Notes: generated by a model not told the origin, from the sequence alone. 64,000 nucleotides of DNA from an uncultured Eubacteriales bacterium (GCA_934467415.1 CAKSLQ010000003.1:124001-188000); one strand, 5' to 3'; counted from the stretch's first letter, positions 1 through 8,538 are shown. Numbers and translations are program-made.

Positions 1-1585
1 GGGCGCGGATCGCCTCTTTCGCGCCCGCCTTGATGGGGTCGTCGATGCAGAGGATGGCCGCAAGCTCGCCGCCGATGGCGAGATACAGGTAGGAATATTC
101 GCCGTGCAGCGCGGCGAGCTTGTCCTCTTCGCCCGCCGGTACGCGGCAGGCCTCATCCTCAAAGATGAAGTGTGCGCTGCCGATGCACACGCGCTCGCCG
201 TCCACCGCGCTGGCGATGCCGTGCGCCACGACGTACTGCACCTCGGCGTGCCGCTCCTCGTGTCCGAGACCGCGCGCCGTCGCCTCGGCGACGACCGCAT
301 TGGCGATCGAGTGCGGGTAATGCTCCTCGAGGCAGGCGGCGAGGCGGAGCATTTCGCTCTCCGTATGTCCGCCGAAGGTGACGATGTCGGCGACGCGCGG
401 CGTGGCATAGGTCAGCGTGCCGGTCTTGTCGAAGACAACGGTGTCTGCCTTGGCGACGGTTTCAAGATAGTGGCCGCCCTTGACCGTGATGCCGTGCAGG
501 CTGCATTCGCGCATTGCGGAGATCACCGCGATCGGGATCGCGAGCTTCAGCGCGCAGGAGAAGTCCACCATCAGCACCGCCAGCGTCTTCGTGATGTTGC
601 GGGTGAGCAGCCAGGTCAGCACCGTGCCGCCGAGCGTATAGGGGACGAGACAATCCGCAATGCTCGTCGCGCGGGTCTCGGAGGCGGATTTCATCCGCTC
701 GGAGTCCTCGATCATTTTGACGATGCGGTCATAGCGTCCGCCGCCCGCCACCTTTTCCACCTCGACGACGATACTGCCGTCCTCCACGACCGTACCTGCG
801 TAGACAAAGCCGCCCGCGCTCTTTTGTACGGGGAGAGATTCGCCGGTCATCGACGCCTGGTTGACGGCGGCTTCACCCGAGACGACCTTGCCGTCGAGCG
901 GGATGAGGTTGCCGGTGCGCACCGCGATGCGGTCGTGCGCGGCGATCTCGCCGATCGGCACGAGAACCTCGCCGCCGTCCTCGATGCGCCAGACCTTGTC
1001 CACATGGAGCGACATGGCGTCGGCCAGATCGGCCAGCGACTTCTTGCGCGTCCACTCCTCGAGTATTTCGCCCAACTTCAGCATGAACATGACGGATGCC
1101 GCCGTCTTGAAGTCGCCGCGCAGCAGCGAAACGCTGACGGCAGTGGCGTCCAGCACCTCGACGGTCAGCTTGCCGCGCCGCAGGGCGGAAAGCCCCTTCC
1201 GGACGTAGCGGATGCCCTTGAGCGCCGCCAGCACGGCGCGCAGCGGGGCGGGGAAGAACAGCTTGGATGCAAAGCGGCGCACCGTCACGCCGATGAGGCT
1301 GTCTTCAAAGTCGCGGTTCAACGCCCGCGTCGAATGCGCGGGCAGATAGGCGTCGAGCGCTTCGTCGGCCTTGTTGTAGCGCGCAAACGCGCCGATGACG
1401 GCGGCGCGGTTGCCCGCGTAGCAGACGACGGCGTCGGCCGTGCGGTCGTAGACCTTTGCGTGCGTCACGCCGGGAACGGCCGCGAGATACCCCTCCAGCT
1501 TGTCCGCGTCGCTCAGCGACAGGCGGCAGCCGACAAGGTGAACGCGCAGTCTGCCGCGCGTTTCATGCAGGACTTTGCATTTCAT
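1..1585 (-). CDS. Heavy-metal-type (P1B-like) P-type ATPase, 3' end cut by window
   Basis: Membrane cation pump of the heavy-metal P-type ATPase family. The visible 528 residues hold an N-terminal metal-binding-like region (about 1-70), an actuator domain with TGES, transmembrane segments, and the phosphorylation motif DKTGTLT with the aspartate at about residue 386. The nucleotide-binding domain runs off the window start. The membrane metal motif reads SCALKLAIP rather than the usual CPC or CPH, so the transported ion cannot be inferred from the standard code. Start ATG at 1585 follows GGAGGA with nine bases of spacing. It lies downstream of a DUF6110 gene on the same strand, a pairing I recall from other Clostridia. 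A terminator-like hairpin separates the two, so expression may be partly uncoupled. Confidence 0.9.
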   Translation of the reverse strand, partial: MKCKVLHETRGRLRVHLVGCRLSLSDADKLEGYLAAVPGVTHAKVYDRTADAVVCYAGNRAAVIGAFARYNKADEALDAYLPAHSTRALNRDFEDSLIGVTVRRFASKLFFPAPLRAVLAALKGIRYVRKGLSALRRGKLTVEVLDATAVSVSLLRGDFKTAASVMFMLKLGEILEEWTRKKSLADLADAMSLHVDKVWRIEDGGEVLVPIGEIAAHDRIAVRTGNLIPLDGKVVSGEAAVNQASMTGESLPVQKSAGGFVYAGTVVEDGSIVVEVEKVAGGGRYDRIVKMIEDSERMKSASETRATSIADCLVPYTLGGTVLTWLLTRNITKTLAVLMVDFSCALKLAIPIAVISAMRECSLHGITVKGGHYLETVAKADTVVFDKTGTLTYATPRVADIVTFGGHTESEMLRLAACLEEHYPHSIANAVVAEATARGLGHEERHAEVQYVVAHGIASAVDGERVCIGSAHFIFEDEACRVPAGEEDKLAALHGEYSYLYLAIGGELAAILCIDDPIKAGAKEAIRA

Positions 1586-1627
1586 GGTGGTTTCTGTCCT
1601 CCGATGGAAAAAACAAAAGATGAATCC

Positions 1628-1653
1628 AAAAAAGCCGCGCTCGGCGGCTTTTT
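1628..1653. terminator. Rho-independent terminator-like hairpin between DUF6110 gene and ATPase
   Basis: A GC-rich stem is flanked by A6 on one side and T5 on the other, so it could act in both directions. On the minus strand it follows the DUF6110 gene and precedes the ATPase ribosome-binding site, which suggests attenuation of the ATPase rather than a full stop. Confidence 0.6.
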
Positions 1654-1683
1654 CGGCGACCGAGTTTCCTCAGTCCGGATGGC

Positions 1684-1980
1684 TTATTCGGCAGCGGGCG
1701 CGACTGCGGTCTCGGCTGCGGCTTCCGCCTCGGCATCCTCGATGACCTGCGCTTCCTCGGCGGCCGCACGATCCTCGTTGATCGCCTTTGCGTCGGCGAG
1801 AATGTCCTCCGCATTTTCCTTGACCGTCGTGTAGGTCTTCATCACGCTTTCCTTGGCGCGCAGAGCCGCCGCGGTCGTGTGCGTGTAGACCTTCTTTGCG
1901 TCCTTGCTCGACAGAAGCTTGACGCCTGCCGTGCCGAACAGTACGCCGGCTGCGAATACCGCAAGTTTTTCAAAGCTCAT
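1684..1980 (-). CDS. DUF6110 family protein
   Basis: A 98-residue protein with an N-terminal hydrophobic glycine-rich segment (about residues 5-20, FAAGVLFGTAGVKLL), a conserved-looking SSKDAKKVYTHTTAAALRAK block and an acidic, alanine-rich tail. From memory this matches DUF6110, a family often found next to heavy-metal P-type ATPases in Clostridia; its function is unknown to me. The start is set at ATG 1980 because GGAGGT (1988-1993) is seven bases upstream; the in-frame TTG at 1986 would leave no spacing. The gene lies immediately upstream of the ATPase on the same strand, so a role as a small membrane accessory of the pump is a reasonable inference. Confidence 0.8.
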   Translation of the reverse strand: MSFEKLAVFAAGVLFGTAGVKLLSSKDAKKVYTHTTAAALRAKESVMKTYTTVKENAEDILADAKAINEDRAAAEEAQVIEDAEAEAAAETAVAPAAE

Positions 1981-2170
1981 TGTCAATACCTCCGTGTTTA
2001 TCGCCCGATGGGCGTTTGTTGCATATGCGGGCAGCCTCGGGCTGCTCTACGCTTATATTAGCACAGGCTAACTGAAAATACAAGCCTCAATTTCGAAAAA
2101 ATTCGCGCGCGTTCACCCGCTTTTTTATGCAAAAGAGCGAAAAAGGCGTTTCTGCGCCGAAAAAAGTCAT

Positions 2171-2208
2171 TCCGACAGAAGATGAAAAACTGTCGGAATT
2201 TTCTTTGC
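2171..2208 (+). terminator. 9-bp perfect hairpin followed by T-rich run
   Basis: TTCCGACAG and CTGTCGGAA pair perfectly around an 11-base loop and are followed by TTTTCTTT. It stands just upstream of the marR promoter and has no plus-strand gene to terminate inside the window; A-rich sequence on its left means it could also act on the minus strand. The rest of 1981-2298 holds only this hairpin, the promoter and the operator. Confidence 0.5.
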
Positions 2209-2216
2209 AAATCCCA

Positions 2217-2245
2217 TTGACAAACGCCATCGGATGTGCTATTAT
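2217..2245 (+). promoter_or_regulatory. Sigma-A-type promoter of the marR-acyl-CoA synthetase unit
   Basis: TTGACA at 2217-2222 and TATTAT at 2240-2245 are separated by 17 bases. It is the only good promoter upstream of marR. Confidence 0.75.
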
Positions 2246-2261
2246 AGTTGCGCTTAGAATT

Positions 2262-2275
2262 GTTCTGTTTAGAAC
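2262..2275 (+). promoter_or_regulatory. Candidate MarR operator
   Basis: A perfect inverted repeat, GTTCT-N4-AGAAC, starts 16 bases downstream of the -10 box, within a larger repeat of TTAGAA-TGTT units (2254-2280). The position at the transcription start fits autorepression by the MarR protein encoded directly downstream. Confidence 0.55.
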
Positions 2276-2298
2276 TGTTTTGAAAAGGAGGTATGACG

Positions 2299-2811
2299 GT
2301 GGAGAAAGAAAGCAAGCCGCGTTTCAAACCGTATGAGGTGTTCACAAAGCTGATGAGCCTCGGCAAGTCGATGCGCACGCATTGTCACCGCGCCATCGAG
2401 GCGGACGGCTTTACGCTCAACGAGACCGATGTACTGCTGGCGCTGACGGCCTCGCCCGAGAACAACACGGTGGGCGCGATCAGCGAAGCCTCCAATATTT
2501 CCAAGGGGAATATCAGCCAGGCGGTGGAATCCTTAAAGCAGAAGGGGTATCTCGTCACCGAGCAGAGCAGCGACGACCGACGGTATTTCGCGGTGCGGCT
2601 GACGGCGGCGGCGGACCCCGTGATCGAAAAGCTGAAGGCGGCGGAGGACGAGTATTTCGCCGGATTCATGGGCGCGCTGCCGAGCAGCGAGGAGGCATCG
2701 CTTGTCACCCGCATCTTCGACGCCGCGCAGAAATTTTCACCGACCGCGTTTTTGGGCAAGCTCTCCGGTAAGGGCAAAAAAACCGATAAAGATGCCGCAG
2801 ACAAGGACTGA
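2299..2811 (+). CDS. MarR family transcriptional regulator
   Basis: A 170-residue winged-helix regulator. The DNA-binding region spans about residues 35-130 (TVGAISEASNISKGNISQAV recognition helix, then a DDRR wing), with helical ends for dimerisation and a lysine-rich tail. The start is placed at GTG 2299 because GGAGGT (2287-2292) directly abuts ATG 2293, leaving no room, whereas the GTG has six bases. A perfect inverted repeat lies at the promoter, suggesting autoregulation. The acyl-CoA synthetase follows after 16 bases, so the two are very likely cotranscribed. MarR proteins paired with acyl-CoA ligases often sense aromatic acids or acyl-CoA esters; that role here is inference. Confidence 0.88.
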   Translation: MEKESKPRFKPYEVFTKLMSLGKSMRTHCHRAIEADGFTLNETDVLLALTASPENNTVGAISEASNISKGNISQAVESLKQKGYLVTEQSSDDRRYFAVRLTAAADPVIEKLKAAEDEYFAGFMGALPSSEEASLVTRIFDAAQKFSPTAFLGKLSGKGKKTDKDAADKD

Positions 2812-2827
2812 GAGGAACATCAAAGCG

Positions 2828-4504
2828 ATGAAAAAGACGAAACGCATTTATACACCGATCACCAATATCAAGCACATGGTCTCCATCTTCGAGAGCCGCG
2901 GCGAGCGCACCATGTTCGATTATTTTGACGCCGACGGCAACATCCGCAGGATCACCTACCGTGCGCTGGCCGCGCGCGTGACGGCGTTCGGCTCGGGGCT
3001 GTACCGCCTCGGCCGCATCAAGGGGAAGCGCACGGCCGTCATCGGCGAGACCTCGCCCTCCTGGTACGTCGCCTACCTCGCGACCGTGATGTTCGGCGGC
3101 ACGGCGATCCCGATGGACAAGGAGCTGGCGACCGCCGAGATCGAGAATTTCCTCTGCCGCGCGGAGGCCGACAATGTGGTCTTCTCCCCGCTGTTCAACG
3201 AGAAGTTCCGCGAGATGGCGGCGCGCCATCCCGAGATCGCGTTCATCCCGATGGCGGGTGCTTCGGACGCGCCTTATTACAAATCCATGGATGAGATCGA
3301 GTCGATCGGCATCGGCCGCCCGCACGATCCCTCGTCGCCCGCCGACATGAATCGCCTCGCCGTGATGCTGTTCACCTCGGGCACGACCGGCACGAGCAAG
3401 TGCGTCATGCTCTCCGAGAAGAACATCTGCGCCGCCATCAATTCGGCCTGCGAAGCGGTCGATTTCTTCCCGCGCGACGTGCTGGTCTCGGTGCTGCCCA
3501 TCCACCACACCTATGAGCTTTGCTGCTCCCTCGCCGCCGCCAACTACGGCTGCGAGATCGCCATCAACGACTCTCTGCGCCACTGCATGCGCAATTTTCA
3601 GACCTTCCGCCCCACGGCGCTCGTGCTCGTGCCGCTGTTCCTCACCACGATGGACAAGAAGATCTGGGACGAGATCCGCAAAAAGGGCGTGGAATCCGCC
3701 GTGCGCGGGCTGATGAAGCTGTCCGACGGCACGCGGAAGATCGGGCTTGACCCGCGCCGCCTCCTGTTCCGCGATATTCTCGCGGCGTTCGGCGGCAGAC
3801 TTGAGAAGATCATCTGCGGCGGCGCGCCGCTCGACCCGAAGATCGCCGCCGACTTCCGCTCGCTCGGCATTGATGTCTGGGAGGGCTACGGCATCACCGA
3901 GTGCTCGCCCCTGATCGCGGTGGATGTGTACTATCATTCCAAGCCCGGCTCGGTCGGCCCCGCGGTCACGTCCTGCATGGTGCGCATCGAGGACGCCGTG
4001 GCCGATGAGAACGGACACGAGATCGGCGAGATCTGTGTCAAGGGCAAGAACGTCATGCTCGGCTACTACAAGGATGAGGCGGCCACCGCCGACGCCTTTA
4101 CCGCCGACGGCTGGTTCCGCACGGGCGACCTCGGCTATCTCGACGGCGAGGGCTACATCTACATCACCGGCCGCAAAAAGTCGGTCATCGTCCTCGAAAA
4201 CGGCAAGAACGTCTTCCCCGAGGAGATCGAGGAATACCTCGCGTCGGTGGATAAGATCGCCGAGTGCGTCGTCGTCGGCCGCAAGAGCGGCAGAGAGACG
4301 GTGCTGACCGCCGTGGTCTACCCGAACATGGAGAAGTTTGCGCCCGACATGCCGGAGAGCGAGATGCTTGCGGCCATCCGCACGGACGTCAACAAGCTCA
4401 ACCGCCGCCTTGTCGGCTATAAGCAGGTGCGGAACGTGGAGCTTCGTACAACCCCGTTTGAGAAGACGACCTCGATGAAGATCAAGCGCCATCTGGTGAA
4501 ATAA
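2828..4504 (+). CDS. AMP-dependent acyl-CoA synthetase (long-chain fatty-acid-CoA ligase-like)
   Basis: A 558-residue adenylate-forming enzyme of the ANL superfamily, which activates a carboxylic acid with ATP and transfers it to CoA or another thiol. Visible signatures are the P-loop LFTSGTTGTSK (about residue 181), the GYGITE motif (about 355), GWFRTGDLGY (about 428), and a C-terminal domain ending with the catalytic-lysine region TTSMKIKR (about 550). The ATG at 2828 follows GAGGAA at 2811-2816; an in-frame upstream extension overlaps marR and is rejected. It is encoded directly behind a MarR regulator. The substrate cannot be told from sequence; long-chain acyl ligase is the closest general match. 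Confidence 0.88.
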   Translation: MKKTKRIYTPITNIKHMVSIFESRGERTMFDYFDADGNIRRITYRALAARVTAFGSGLYRLGRIKGKRTAVIGETSPSWYVAYLATVMFGGTAIPMDKELATAEIENFLCRAEADNVVFSPLFNEKFREMAARHPEIAFIPMAGASDAPYYKSMDEIESIGIGRPHDPSSPADMNRLAVMLFTSGTTGTSKCVMLSEKNICAAINSACEAVDFFPRDVLVSVLPIHHTYELCCSLAAANYGCEIAINDSLRHCMRNFQTFRPTALVLVPLFLTTMDKKIWDEIRKKGVESAVRGLMKLSDGTRKIGLDPRRLLFRDILAAFGGRLEKIICGGAPLDPKIAADFRSLGIDVWEGYGITECSPLIAVDVYYHSKPGSVGPAVTSCMVRIEDAVADENGHEIGEICVKGKNVMLGYYKDEAATADAFTADGWFRTGDLGYLDGEGYIYITGRKKSVIVLENGKNVFPEEIEEYLASVDKIAECVVVGRKSGRETVLTAVVYPNMEKFAPDMPESEMLAAIRTDVNKLNRRLVGYKQVRNVELRTTPFEKTTSMKIKRHLVK

Positions 4505-4513
4505 AGGAAAATG

Positions 4514-4546
4514 AAAAGGGAACGAACGGAAAGTTCGTTCCCTTTT
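4514..4546 (+). terminator. Rho-independent terminator after acyl-CoA synthetase
   Basis: A 14-bp perfect stem (AAAAGGGAACGAAC and its complement) around a five-base loop, ending in CCTTTTGTG. Confidence 0.85.
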
Positions 4547-4559
4547 GTGTTGATGTGTT

Positions 4560-4735
4560 TTTCGGCTCCCCTGTGCAAGGGAGGCAAAGAGAGATTGCGC
4601 ACGGTGCGAGAAATCGGTTCATCTTTCAGCCCCCTCGGTGAGGGGGCTGTCACCGATAGGTGACTGGGGGAGTTTTGCAGAGAGCAAGACTCCTTCCGTC
4701 GCCGTTCGGCGACACCTCCCTCACCGAGGGAGGTA
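4560..4735. repeat. Intergenic multi-hairpin palindromic repeat
   Basis: It fills most of the gap 4505-4817. Successive hairpins include CAGCCCCCTC/GAGGGGGCTG, GTCACC/GGTGAC, a GGGGGAGTTTTGC/AGCAAGACTCC stem and CCTCCCTC/GAGGGAGG. The right part resembles the copy at 15565-15680. No coding signal is seen in this gap. Confidence 0.8.
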
Positions 4736-4817
4736 AAAAGAGTAGTTCGTGCAAAGATTGCGGCGGGAGAGAGCCACCCCTCCATGCGGTTAAAGTCTTT
4801 TCTGTCTTCCTGAATCC

Positions 4818-7148
4818 TCACTGCACATAATCGAGCGCGGTGTCGTCGGCAGGGACAAACGCAATCCACGCGATGTCAATGCCGTCGCCCACCTTTGCCT
4901 GCAAGCCGTCGTAGGGGTCGATGCGCAGGGTCTTCAGCTTGCCGAAGAAGCCGTCCGCCGCCGAGAAGTCCACGAGCGCGACATGCCATTCTCCGTCGGT
5001 TGCAAGCGCGCCCATCGTCAGATGCGCCGCCGTGTAGGCATAGGCTTCGTCATCGCCCGCGCAGTAGTACAGCCCGAGTCTGCTGCTCTCTCCGTGGTTG
5101 CGGTAGCAGATCAGCATCTGCTTGTTTGCATCTGCGTCGGTCTCGCCGAGCACCAGCGAAACATAGGGGTCGTAATTGTCGGTGATGCGCAGGGCAGCGT
5201 AGCCGTCCTCCGCCGTGACGGCAAGGCCGTTTGCGCCGTCAAATACCGTCCCGACAAGCGTCTTGTCCGCAAAGTCGAAGAAGGTCTGCGGCGCGTTTTC
5301 GCGCACAGGCGGCTTTGCATCGACGACCGAGGCGGGCGCACCGTCCGCAAGCGGGGGCTTTTCGCCGCTTGCAAAAGTGACATCCAGCCACGTGTTCGCG
5401 TCATAGAGGTCGGCGGCGTCGATGCTGTCGCGCGTCAGCGCATCGGCGTCGCCGTCGGCGTTGTAAAGGACATAGTTGACCTTCAGACTGCCGCGGTTTT
5501 CAAGCCCGATGGACGCAAGGTCCACGGCGATTTCGGTGACGATGCCCTCCGTGAGGACAGTGGACGCCGCCGTGAATTTACCCTCCGCCGCCGCAAAGGC
5601 CGCGCCGATGCCGGACTCCATCGTGACCTCACCCGCCGCGTCCACGACAAGACGGTAGGCCTTGCCCGCCGTGTCCGCGAGGTAAACGGCGGTGCGGTCG
5701 TGCGCGGTCAGGCTGTCATCCCGCCGCTCGATGAGGAGGTAGAGCGTGTTTTTGTCCTTCGCGTAGCGGAAGGTTGCCTGCGCCTGCGAGGCGCTGCCGA
5801 TGAAGTGCGCGTCGGTCACGCCTGCCCAGTCGTCGCTGTTTTTGCCGTCGGTGCAGACGGCGCGGTCGGCGGCGGGAATGGCGTGGTTGAGATAGAAGTT
5901 TTCAATCAGGATCGCGTTGCCGTCCTGGCTGGAGATGGCGGGGTAGACTGCGGTCAGGCGATTTGCGCCCGTGACCTCGATCGAGCCCCAGTAGCCCGAT
6001 TTGCCGAAGGCGAGAATCGGCTCGCCGATATTGCGCGCGCTGCCGTCGGCAACACGCAGGCAGTAGTCATTGCTTCTGCCGTAGCCGATGATGACCTCGC
6101 CGCTCGGCATCTTGCGGATGTAGGGCGCCGCGCCGACAAAAAGATTGCTCTGCCGGTCGGCAGGACCGGTCTTGTCATAGTCCGGCGCATCCGACCACGC
6201 CGCGTCCGAATAGATAATCGAGATGTGGAACTTTTTGTCCGCGTCCTTGGATTCGCAGACGGCGGCAAGCGACCCGTCGTACAGCTCGGTGACGACGCTC
6301 ATCTGGTCGGTGAAGCTGGGCGAGCCCTCCACGTCGAGGACGTACTGCTGGAAGGCGATCTTCGCCTGCCACGGCGCTTCGGTGACGTTCGGCGTCCAGG
6401 TATAGCCGCCGTCGGTCGAGGAAATCATCGCCGTGCCCGTCGAGTTGCGGTCCTCCTTCAGCCCCCAGCGCGCGATGCCGGGCGAAACCTGCGAGAAGAA
6501 AATCTGGATCTCGCCGCTTGACAGCTCGATGATGGAAGGCTCCCAGTTGACGCCCTTGTAGATCGAGGTCTCGGTGCTCCAGGTGCGGCCGCCGTCGGTC
6601 GAACGGCGCAGATAGATGCCCGCGAGCTCCGGATAGTCACGGTACTTCTCCTTGTTGCGGTAGGAGGTGACGGCGAGGATGTCGCCGTTTTGCAGCACGA
6701 CGGCGTCACAGTTGACAAAGTAGGTCACGCCCGCGCCGTTTGGCAGGCGCTCGTCCTTGTAGCGGTAGAGCTCCGCGTTGTAAAGCACCTCGGGCGCTTC
6801 CCAGTGCACAAGATCTTTGCTGTGTGCATAGTAGATATGCGGACCGTAGGTGGCATACTGGAAGAAGAGGATGTAGCTGCCGTCTGCCTTCTTCTTGAGG
6901 CGGGGATACTGCGCCTTGATATAGCGCGGCTCGCCCGTGGTGTCGTCGGACAGCTCGATATAGCTGCGCGCGTCGCCTTCAAGATAGGCGAGCGTCTCGG
7001 CTTCGGCATAGGCATTCTCGGCGACGGCGTTCAGGTCGTCGGCTGAGGTCAGCAGGGCTTCGCCGCTCGACGGCACGGTTTTGCCGCAGGCGGCAAGTGC
7101 CAGCGCAAGCGCTGCGGCGGCAAGCAGGGAAAGGGCGATTTTTTTCAT
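4818..7148 (-). CDS. Sialidase-fold (BNR/Asp-box) secreted lipoprotein
   Basis: A 776-residue exported protein. A lipoprotein signal ends in LALAACGK, so it is probably anchored on the outer face of the membrane. Residues about 60-430 form a six-bladed-propeller-like domain with Asp-box motifs (STDGGRTWS and STDGGYTWT), typical of sialidases and related exo-acting glycosidases such as GH33 and GH93. Residues about 440-590 resemble a family 9 carbohydrate-binding module, and the last 150 residues form another beta-sandwich-like domain. Start ATG follows CGGAGGAAG. It has no operon partner. Whether it cleaves sialic acid, arabinan or another glycan cannot be read from the sequence; the usual sialidase FRIP motif is not obvious. 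Confidence 0.75.
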   Translation of the reverse strand: MKKIALSLLAAAALALALAACGKTVPSSGEALLTSADDLNAVAENAYAEAETLAYLEGDARSYIELSDDTTGEPRYIKAQYPRLKKKADGSYILFFQYATYGPHIYYAHSKDLVHWEAPEVLYNAELYRYKDERLPNGAGVTYFVNCDAVVLQNGDILAVTSYRNKEKYRDYPELAGIYLRRSTDGGRTWSTETSIYKGVNWEPSIIELSSGEIQIFFSQVSPGIARWGLKEDRNSTGTAMISSTDGGYTWTPNVTEAPWQAKIAFQQYVLDVEGSPSFTDQMSVVTELYDGSLAAVCESKDADKKFHISIIYSDAAWSDAPDYDKTGPADRQSNLFVGAAPYIRKMPSGEVIIGYGRSNDYCLRVADGSARNIGEPILAFGKSGYWGSIEVTGANRLTAVYPAISSQDGNAILIENFYLNHAIPAADRAVCTDGKNSDDWAGVTDAHFIGSASQAQATFRYAKDKNTLYLLIERRDDSLTAHDRTAVYLADTAGKAYRLVVDAAGEVTMESGIGAAFAAAEGKFTAASTVLTEGIVTEIAVDLASIGLENRGSLKVNYVLYNADGDADALTRDSIDAADLYDANTWLDVTFASGEKPPLADGAPASVVDAKPPVRENAPQTFFDFADKTLVGTVFDGANGLAVTAEDGYAALRITDNYDPYVSLVLGETDADANKQMLICYRNHGESSRLGLYYCAGDDEAYAYTAAHLTMGALATDGEWHVALVDFSAADGFFGKLKTLRIDPYDGLQAKVGDGIDIAWIAFVPADDTALDYVQ

Positions 7149-7220
7149 GGCTTCCTCCGTTTTTTCGCGGGAATATCATCTGCCTCCATTATGCAGGAAG
7201 AAAAACGGCTTTGCAATACA

Positions 7221-7250
7221 AAAAACCGCATCCGTTTTGGATGCGGTTTT
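7221..7250 (-). terminator. Terminator of the rpsF-ssb-rpsR operon
   Basis: AAAACCGCATCC pairs with GGATGCGGTTTT around a short loop, directly downstream of rpsR on the minus strand, with further T-rich sequence. Confidence 0.8.
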
Positions 7251-7266
7251 GCGCTTTTTGCAAAAA

Positions 7267-7584
7267 TCAGTCGCTGACGTAAGGGATCAGAGCCATCTGT
7301 CTTGCTCTCTTGACGGCAACGGTAAGCTGACGCTGGTGAACGGCGCAGGTGCCCGAGATTCTTCTGGGAAGAATCTTGGAGCGCTCGCTGACGAGCTTCT
7401 TCAGTCTTACGGTATCCTTATAATCGATGTAGTCGATCTTGTCTGCGCAGAAAATGCAGACCTTCTTCTTCTTCCGCATGGGGCGGAAGGGGCGCTGCTG
7501 AGGCGCTGCTGCGGCCGCGGGTGCGGGTGCAGCTGCGGGAGCCTCTGCTGCGGGCGTTACGTTTTCGGTAACATTCGTATCCAT
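7267..7584 (-). CDS. rpsR: 30S ribosomal protein bS18
   Basis: A 105-residue ribosomal small-subunit protein. The conserved core (about residues 35-105) includes KKVCIFCADK, YKDTVRLKKLVSERSKILPRR and the arginine-rich C-terminal helix. Both N-terminal cysteines of the core are kept as CIFC, so this looks like a zinc-type version. About 30 residues at the N-terminus are an alanine/proline-rich extension absent from shorter bS18 proteins. It is the last gene of the rpsF-ssb-rpsR operon, 73 bases after ssb, and is followed by a strong terminator. Confidence 0.96.
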   Translation of the reverse strand: MDTNVTENVTPAAEAPAAAPAPAAAAAPQQRPFRPMRKKKKVCIFCADKIDYIDYKDTVRLKKLVSERSKILPRRISGTCAVHQRQLTVAVKRARQMALIPYVSD

Positions 7585-7657
7585 GATTATGCCCTACTGT
7601 AAAGTACAGATTCCTTTCTATAAATTCTTTGCGCCGTGGCGCATCCGACCGCGTGGG

Positions 7658-8116
7658 TCAGAACGGGAGATCATCCTCGTCGGAGACGGGTTCGAACTTC
7701 GGCTCGGCCGCATTCGTGTTGGAATACGACGGCGCCGCGTTGTAAGCGTCGGGCGTGTATGGGGAAGCGCCGGCGGACTCGGACTTGCTTTCGACAAATC
7801 CGACCTCATCGGCCACGACCTCGGTAACATAACGCTTATTGCCCTGATTGTCGGTGTACGATCTCGACTGGATCGAGCCGCATACGAGAATCGGCTTGCC
7901 CTTCTTGAAGAAGCGCGAGACAAACTCCGCCGACTGTCTCCATGCAACGATGTTGATGAAGTCCGCCGTCTGCTGTCCCTCGGGCGCGTTCTTGCTCTGG
8001 TAGCGGCGGTTGATCGCGATCGTAAAGGATACGACCGAGATGCCGGACTGCGTCTGCTTGAGCTCGGGGTCTGCCGTCAGATTGCCGATCAGGATTACCT
8101 TATTCAAACTTGCCAT
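7658..8116 (-). CDS. ssb: Single-stranded DNA-binding protein
   Basis: A 152-residue SSB. The OB fold covers about residues 1-108 (MASLNKVILIGNLTADPEL, then SFTIAINRRYQ and IVAWRQSAEF). A flexible Ala/Ser/Asn-rich linker leads to the acidic tip DEDDLPF, the docking peptide for replication and repair proteins. The ATG follows AAGGAGC. It lies between rpsF and rpsR, the normal order in bacteria, and shares their promoter. Confidence 0.97.
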   Translation of the reverse strand: MASLNKVILIGNLTADPELKQTQSGISVVSFTIAINRRYQSKNAPEGQQTADFINIVAWRQSAEFVSRFFKKGKPILVCGSIQSRSYTDNQGNKRYVTEVVADEVGFVESKSESAGASPYTPDAYNAAPSYSNTNAAEPKFEPVSDEDDLPF

Positions 8117-8136
8117 AACTACGCTCCTTGTCTCAA

Positions 8137-8448
8137 TTACGACTTGGCCTTTTTCTCGTGGAGTCTGATTACAAGACCGCGCATGATGTTTTCATCAATG
8201 TTGTAGCGGCGCTCCAGCTCTGCGGGGAATGCGGGCTCGCTCGTAAAGTTTACGAGGACATAGTAGCCTTCGGGAATGTCCTCGATCGGGTATGCCAGCT
8301 TGCGCTTGCCCCACTCGTTGACTTCGCCGAGGGTACCGTTCTCCGCGATCAACGCGATGAACTTCTCCGCCGTTGCCTTGACCTCGTCATCACCGATCGT
8401 GGGATTGACGATGAACAGCGTTTCGTAAGAATTTACTACCTTTTCCAT
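8137..8448 (-). CDS. rpsF: 30S ribosomal protein bS6
   Basis: A 103-residue ribosomal small-subunit protein that binds 16S rRNA together with bS18. Conserved parts include YETLFIVNPTIGDDE at the N-terminus, WGKRKLAYPI near the middle and DENIMRGLVIRL near the end. The ATG follows AAGGAGGTG. First gene of the operon; the promoter and an 80-90 base structured leader lie upstream. Confidence 0.97.
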   Translation of the reverse strand: MEKVVNSYETLFIVNPTIGDDEVKATAEKFIALIAENGTLGEVNEWGKRKLAYPIEDIPEGYYVLVNFTSEPAFPAELERRYNIDENIMRGLVIRLHEKKAKS

Positions 8449-8534
8449 CTGTGTTACACCTCCTTATGGACTGATGGCCATGCACGAACACATGGCAAGG
8501 GGGTAGGGTCAACTTCGGTCAACCTATACCGAAT
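8449..8534 (-). promoter_or_regulatory. Structured 5' leader of rpsF
   Basis: The predicted leader carries a hairpin with stem GCCATG/CATGGC extended by two wobble pairs and closed by a UUCG tetraloop, plus an upstream segment with complementary GGTA and TACC ends enclosing a CCG trinucleotide. Many rpsF leaders bind the S6:S18 complex through an RNA motif with a CCG bulge; whether this leader does so is unproven. Confidence 0.4.
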
Positions 8535-8538
8535 CAAT

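Noticed and set aside
2293..2301. ATG 2293 as the marR start
   Set aside because: It directly abuts the GGAGGT ribosome-binding site; the in-frame GTG at 2299 has proper spacing.
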